From Stephanodiscus triporus (taxonomy: Eukaryota > Bacillariophyta > Thalassiosirophyceae > Thalassiosirales > Thalassiosiraceae): a stretch of DNA of 10,676 nt. The notes below the pieces were generated by a model, which saw only the letters and a program-made list of their open reading frames with translations, did no database searches and was not told the origin of the DNA. The position numbers and the translations under genes are program-made. Of the stretch, positions 7,110-10,676 are shown one piece after another. The stretch's first letter is position 1; every line of letters starts with the position of its first letter. Where the stretch lies: the NCBI GenBank assembly GCA_036939755.1, contig JALLAZ010002538.1, forward strand, positions 1 to 10,676, read 5' to 3'.

Positions 7110-9596
7110 ATGATGGACAACATTGTTCAAGAATCCTCCGGCCTTCTAGCCGGAGAGGTCGAAGTCGAGGACCCTCAAGAGGACCCTCAAGCGCTCTCGA
7201 TCGCGGAAGAGTTCTGGCTCGCGATTGGCCGGAACGATCGCGCGGCCGCCGAGGCAGTTGTCGCTCGTCTCGATGTCCCCCTTGTCGTTGTTTCAGCCTA
7301 TTCTTTCGAAATGGTTGACGAGGATGAGGGGGAAGTGTCCGTGGACTCGGGAGCTCGGCCGGAAGGTCAAGAATCAGGTACGTTTACTCCGAAGGGGGTG
7401 ACGGTGATGCCTGATACGCCTACGGAGGCGGTCAATGCATGGAATTGCGAGAAGCTGGTGACGTTGATGCTAGTTACGAAGTCAGGGATTTGTGGGGCGC
7501 GGGTCGGCGATGGAGAGGTTGATTTTCTGGCGTGCGGTAAGCCTGTTGATCGGGAGGGGGGATCATCATGTGGGATGACTACCCATCAGACGGGGGGGAG
7601 GGACTCCAAGAGGCGGAACGTCCTCAAGGTTACTCTCCCGCAAGACGGAGGGGTCTTTGTTATTCCAGTGGCCCCTTCCAATTCGTCGGTCAAGTCCCCG
7701 AAGATATTCTCCGCCCCTCTCCTTCCACAAGCAAGTCTTCCATATGGCGTCTTCTCTGAAGGCTGGGATGAGACCCTCACGACGCTTGCTATACGCGCCA
7801 GGGAGTGGAAGTTCCTCCTCGAAGCGTATCCTGGGGAGGAGTGGCTCGTCAACACTTGTTTGGATCGGGGGAGCGGGCCGCGGTCTCGCCTCCCCATCCT
7901 CCCCAGCGTTGAGGTCGACGTGCTCTCCCTCGACAGAAGATCGGAGGACGGGGTCCCTGAAGATTCCTCTGAGTTGATCGACTCTGACTTCCGAAGGGGG
8001 GGTACGGGATTATCACCTGGTCCTCCTGCCCAAGGACTCCGCGCGTTCTTCGAGTCGAGAGGCCTCAAACCTCTCGCCCAGGGCACGTATCCAAGGGGAG
8101 GAGCGTCAGCAAATTCCAATGTCTCCGGGGATTCCGATCACCAGAGCCAGAAGAGTAACCCCCCTTATGCCAGGCTTGCCCCTTTGTATCGTCGAGTGCA
8201 GACCCTTGAGTCCAAGGTCGGAGGTCTCCAAGTTACTCTCCCCAAGTCGTTTCACCTGGTACGAGGGGAGTTCGATGACTTGTGGTCCGAGGTGGCCGAT
8301 CTGTGGGAGTCGATGCCTCACCCTGGAATGGGGGGCTCATCTTCCTCAGGACTCTTCACTCAAAGGGGGCAGCCTACTCCACCAGTGGAATCAACATCCA
8401 CCTCCTTGTCCCCTGCCTCATTCCAACGGCTTATGAGGCAGGTGATTGACGAGCTCCAGGCCTCTGGATGCGTCTTTCGTACGGACGCGGACGCTCGAAC
8501 TTCTGCAGGAGTTCAAGCTGACACTCTTGACCAGATCATCGACCAGGTGTCAGCCCTCTCCCGGCGCATCGTCAACATTGAGAATGCACTTTCAGATCCC
8601 GACGGCGCTTTGGCGAAGATCGAGTCGAGACTCAAGACCCTTGAGGAACGTCGCGCAGGGGAGACCATTGAGCGGGGTGGTCGTTTATTCCGTGACGTTG
8701 TGGCGGTCAACACTTGGACCCAGACGTTCAAGGATAAGGGACTATTTCGTTACTGCGTTGACATGGTTACTTTGATCATGTTGTGTGCGGAGCCCTACGA
8801 GACCATTGCGGAGGGGATGGCAAACGCCGCGGCAGCCCATAAGGCCGAGTTTAACGACTTGACGGAGGCACGGATCTCTCTTTCTTACGGGTTGACCTAC
8901 CCAGACAACATTATGCGGAAGCAGGACAAGGAGAAGTATGCTGCAACTGGCGGATGGTTTTGGACGAACACTTGGTCGAGCTACGCAGTGTTCAAAGGAA
9001 CTTTCAATAACGGGGCTAAGGATACGATTGTATCCTCCCTTGTTGAATTGTCCCGTATGATTCAAAATGCCATCGACTTCTCCTTCCCGCCTGCCACTCA
9101 TCCAATTGCTCACGCTGTCTTTACTGAACAGCTGCTTATTTCCAGACAACAGGCCTCAGGTTGGATCGAGGCACTGGAACCTCTTTATGAGATACTTATA
9201 GCAGCTGGGATGTCTCCTGAAGAGGCTTGGGAACGAGTTTTAATCTTCACTAAGGCCATTTTCGATGACATTAGGACAGTAAGAGCCATCACTCTGGACA
9301 AGGGCAATACGGGTGGGATGATCTGGGGGAGTTTCCGAACCGCCAAGCTGTTAGAGGAGTATCAACGATTAAAATTCTACCAACATCCACATGTTTCCAA
9401 TATGCTGGCTCTGACGTCTCTCCAACGCGAGGGAAAGAAGGTTGAAAAGGCCGTCAGTACCCTCACAACTTTGCACAAGACCGTGGAGATACATCAGTCT
9501 AAGATCTTCAGATGGAGAAGGACCTCAAAGGACTCAAGAAGGATAAGTGAGATCTGGGGGGACAGGGGGAGTCATCTGCTCCCCCCATGGGCTTGA
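7110..9596 (+). CDS. retroelement ORF1, gag-like structural protein
   Basis: This 828-codon protein is probably the structural (gag-like) product of the element. The first ATG after an in-frame TGA (7053-7055) is at 7110, followed at once by a second ATG. Residues 1-430 are low in order, rich in Gly, Ser, Pro and acidic residues. A coiled coil follows at about 472-515 (IIDQVSALSRRIVNIENAL, then LAKIESRLKTLEE). Residues 525-800 form a helical domain with TWTQTFKDKGLFRYCVDMV, SGWIEALEPLYEIL, SPEEAWERVL, GMIWGSFRTAKLLEEYQR and KFYQHPHVSNMLAL; I recall similar stretches in repeated diatom proteins. No CCHC zinc knuckle, protease or reverse transcriptase motif is visible. The last 28 residues are Arg-rich and may result from a one-base loss near 9503, because the -1 frame there reads as a better coiled-coil end stopping at 9548-9550. 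A cellular gene is possible but less likely given the ORF2 overlap. Confidence 0.6.
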   Translation: MMDNIVQESSGLLAGEVEVEDPQEDPQALSIAEEFWLAIGRNDRAAAEAVVARLDVPLVVVSAYSFEMVDEDEGEVSVDSGARPEGQESGTFTPKGVTVMPDTPTEAVNAWNCEKLVTLMLVTKSGICGARVGDGEVDFLACGKPVDREGGSSCGMTTHQTGGRDSKRRNVLKVTLPQDGGVFVIPVAPSNSSVKSPKIFSAPLLPQASLPYGVFSEGWDETLTTLAIRAREWKFLLEAYPGEEWLVNTCLDRGSGPRSRLPILPSVEVDVLSLDRRSEDGVPEDSSELIDSDFRRGGTGLSPGPPAQGLRAFFESRGLKPLAQGTYPRGGASANSNVSGDSDHQSQKSNPPYARLAPLYRRVQTLESKVGGLQVTLPKSFHLVRGEFDDLWSEVADLWESMPHPGMGGSSSSGLFTQRGQPTPPVESTSTSLSPASFQRLMRQVIDELQASGCVFRTDADARTSAGVQADTLDQIIDQVSALSRRIVNIENALSDPDGALAKIESRLKTLEERRAGETIERGGRLFRDVVAVNTWTQTFKDKGLFRYCVDMVTLIMLCAEPYETIAEGMANAAAAHKAEFNDLTEARISLSYGLTYPDNIMRKQDKEKYAATGGWFWTNTWSSYAVFKGTFNNGAKDTIVSSLVELSRMIQNAIDFSFPPATHPIAHAVFTEQLLISRQQASGWIEALEPLYEILIAAGMSPEEAWERVLIFTKAIFDDIRTVRAITLDKGNTGGMIWGSFRTAKLLEEYQRLKFYQHPHVSNMLALTSLQREGKKVEKAVSTLTTLHKTVEIHQSKIFRWRRTSKDSRRISEIWGDRGSHLLPPWA
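7167..7190 (+). repeat. 12-bp tandem duplication inside ORF1
   Basis: GAGGACCCTCAA occurs twice in direct succession, keeping the frame and giving the protein a doubled Glu-Asp-Pro-Gln in its acidic N-terminus. The two units are identical, which suggests a recent slippage event. Confidence 0.9.
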
Positions 9597-9619
9597 GGTC
9601 CTGGGGTGATGAGGGACCT
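9581..9619 (+). promoter_or_regulatory. candidate -1 ribosomal frameshift signal (slippery heptamer + stem-loop)
   Basis: The heptamer C CCC CCA (9581-9587) is read in ORF1 as ..C CCC CCA, the X XXY YYZ phase needed for a -1 shift, and ORF2 is in the -1 frame. Eight bases later AGGTCC (9596-9601) pairs with GGACCT (9614-9619), a six-pair stem with a 12-base loop. The ORF1 stop TGA is at 9594-9596. The ORF2 ATG (9587-9589) starts on the last base of the heptamer, so termination-reinitiation on the 10-base overlap is an equally simple explanation. Confidence 0.4.
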
Positions 9620-10402
9620 GCGACCTCTCTGACTACAGGAGAATCCCATGTAATCATGACTCAGTCAGAGGTTCGCGGAAGAGCTAGGAGTAAGGTGAGA
9701 GCTCGAGTTGTCGGTGCTCATTCTTTAGGATGGGTTGAGGTCATCGAAGGATGGGGAGCCGAGATTGAAGCCGTGGTAGTGACTAGCTGTGATTATTATA
9801 AAGATATCAGAGCCCTCGTTACGACTACACCCTCCATGGCTTTTCATCTTGGTTACAATCTACCCCCTTCCGGCCCATGGGATGGATGGTTGGCTTCCAA
9901 CGTCCTGTCTCTAGAGGACGCTCGAGCCGTGGCTCCGCTCTTCAAGCGATGGCGGCCCGCTCTTGCCATCCTTTCAATACCTGGGTCCCTCTCAAGGACT
10001 GAAACTCTGAGTTTGTTACCTGTTGGGATTCCAAGTTTCTATCGGAAGAAGATAATCACGGTACACCACCCGGGGATTGGCGGGGTTACTTCATCTGTTT
10101 GGAGATTCGTCTTCTACTCACGATGGAATGATGTCATGCCTTCCCCCTCTATAATGACGGGACAAGCCCTACCCCGGAGCCTCCAGTCGGCACTGTCAGA
10201 TGTTGTAGGGGCTTCTGCTAGGGTCTGTGTTTTTGAATATCGTGAGGGAGAACAACCCCCCGAGGCTATTGGGATTGTTAAAGCTTCCGGAACTCGGAAT
10301 TCATCACCTCTGTTCACCGGCGACGGGATCGGCCCCAACTTGCATGGTCTCCCTTTCAAGGAAGTCCATTTTTGGGTAAGGGCCGTTTGTGTCTACTCTT
10401 AG
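9587..10402 (+). CDS. retroelement ORF2, N-terminal part, unknown domain with GGVTSS motif
   Basis: This 271-codon frame overlaps the end of ORF1 by 10 bases in the -1 frame. It opens with ATG at 9587 and closes at TAG 10400-10402. It is a mixed alpha/beta-looking protein, and its clearest part is residues 124-183: RPALAILSIPGSL, then PSFYRKKIITVHHPGIGGVTSS and VWRFVFYSRW, then GQALPRSLQSALSDVV. I recall a similar Gly-Gly-Val-Thr block in polyproteins of algal and diatom retroelements, upstream of a reverse transcriptase, but can give it no enzymatic function. No catalytic motif of a protease, methyltransferase or reverse transcriptase is seen. The stop looks recent, because the same frame continues as good protein beyond it. 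ORF1 and ORF2 are probably made from one transcript, by frameshifting or reinitiation. Confidence 0.55.
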   Translation: MGLRSWGDEGPATSLTTGESHVIMTQSEVRGRARSKVRARVVGAHSLGWVEVIEGWGAEIEAVVVTSCDYYKDIRALVTTTPSMAFHLGYNLPPSGPWDGWLASNVLSLEDARAVAPLFKRWRPALAILSIPGSLSRTETLSLLPVGIPSFYRKKIITVHHPGIGGVTSSVWRFVFYSRWNDVMPSPSIMTGQALPRSLQSALSDVVGASARVCVFEYREGEQPPEAIGIVKASGTRNSSPLFTGDGIGPNLHGLPFKEVHFWVRAVCVYS

Positions 10403-10676
10403 ACTCCTGTCATAAGACGAGTCAAGACCGATGAACTTTTTGCCATATGGGACTACGAAGGGAAGCTGGAATCACGACCGTGGAGTCACAGTCAACAGCT
10501 TGGGATCCTTCGGGGGCGACTTTCATGCCCCCCCGGCCAAGATGCTTCGACGATTTACTCAGTATATGTGCAATGCCTGCCTTACCCGATTCACCAGTGG
10601 GACCCACTCTACGGAGTCAGGTTTCTTTGCTCCGACGGCGGGCCTCACGCGAGACGTCCCCTTTTCGCCTATGGAG
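10403..10676 (+). pseudogene. continuation of ORF2 beyond a TAG stop, with a frame change at a C7 run (open to window edge)
   Basis: Right after the TAG the same frame reads TPVIRRVKTDELFAIWDYEG, then KLESRPW and LGILRGRLSCPP, up to 10528-10534, a run of seven C. After the run this frame loses protein character, while the frame starting at 10536 reads AKMLRRFTQYMCNACLTRF and later GLTRDVPFSPME, staying open to the last base. I recall DELFAIWDYEGKLESR-like and DVPFSP-like motifs as lying next to each other in one diatom retroelement protein, which supports a single original ORF broken by a stop and a one-base length change. The missing remainder should lie to the right of the window. Confidence 0.55.

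Larger units (their letters stand above)
7110..10676 (+). mobile_element. retroelement, 5' coding part (ORF1 + ORF2), cut by window edge
   Basis: Two co-oriented, overlapping reading frames, a long gag-like ORF1 followed by ORF2 in the -1 frame, form a typical retroelement layout. Coding signal runs to the last base of the window, so the enzymatic part lies to the right. No terminal repeat was found, and the true left end may be anywhere in 6268-7109. The class is uncertain: DIRS/Ngaro-like is my preferred reading because of the nearby tyrosine-recombinase remnant, but no reverse transcriptase or recombinase of this copy is visible. Confidence 0.55.

Noticed and set aside
7586..8119. 177-codon minus-strand frame
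   Set aside because: It mirrors the ORF1 codons in a GC-rich region and has no recognisable motif; it is an antisense shadow.
1..10676. CRISPR array or bacterial operon
   Set aside because: There are no regularly spaced direct repeats, no ribosome-binding-site-led gene series and no prokaryotic gene families.

Overview
The window looks like nuclear DNA of a microalga, most probably a diatom. This rests on recognised families, not on a search: a diatom-type Ty1/copia integrase, a STELLO (DUF288) glycosyltransferase of the sort expanded in stramenopiles, and three retroelement ORF types that I associate with diatom genomes. There are no bacterial operons and no CRISPR array. Only one ordinary cellular gene is present, and mobile-element remnants surround it on both sides.

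Layout from left to right. Positions 1-34 are a near-perfect palindrome. Positions 169-1385 (minus) are a broken Ty1/copia polyprotein piece: the integrase core with D, D and E, its C-terminal part, then a frameshift into an acidic linker; gag, protease and reverse transcriptase are missing. Directly beside it, in the opposite direction, about 1442-2405 (plus) is a decayed piece of a different retroelement, with a CCHC-type zinc-binding motif and a Trp-rich tail. Positions 2580-5594 (minus) hold an intact single-exon gene of 1004 codons for a Golgi type II STELLO-family glycosyltransferase. Its start codon lies less than 50 bases from the next remnant, the C-terminal end of a tyrosine-recombinase-like protein (about 5638-6267, plus, one internal stop).

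After about 840 bases without a convincing gene comes a GC-richer segment that reads as the 5' part of one retroelement. ORF1 (7110-9596, 828 codons) is a gag-like protein with a disordered N-terminal half, a coiled coil and a helical C-terminal domain. ORF2 (from 9587) overlaps ORF1 by 10 bases in the -1 frame and carries a Gly-Gly-Val-Thr-Ser-Ser...Trp motif. ORF2 is interrupted by a TAG at 10400-10402, but the same frame stays protein-like beyond it. A further frame change at a run of seven C keeps coding open to the window edge, where a reverse transcriptase region would be expected next.

The two points most worth checking are these. First, the ORF1/ORF2 junction has a CCCCCCA heptamer in the correct frame, followed eight bases later by a stem-loop, which is a classical -1 frameshift layout. 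Second, the tyrosine-recombinase remnant and the ORF1/ORF2 element may belong to one DIRS/Ngaro-like superfamily, arranged head to tail.
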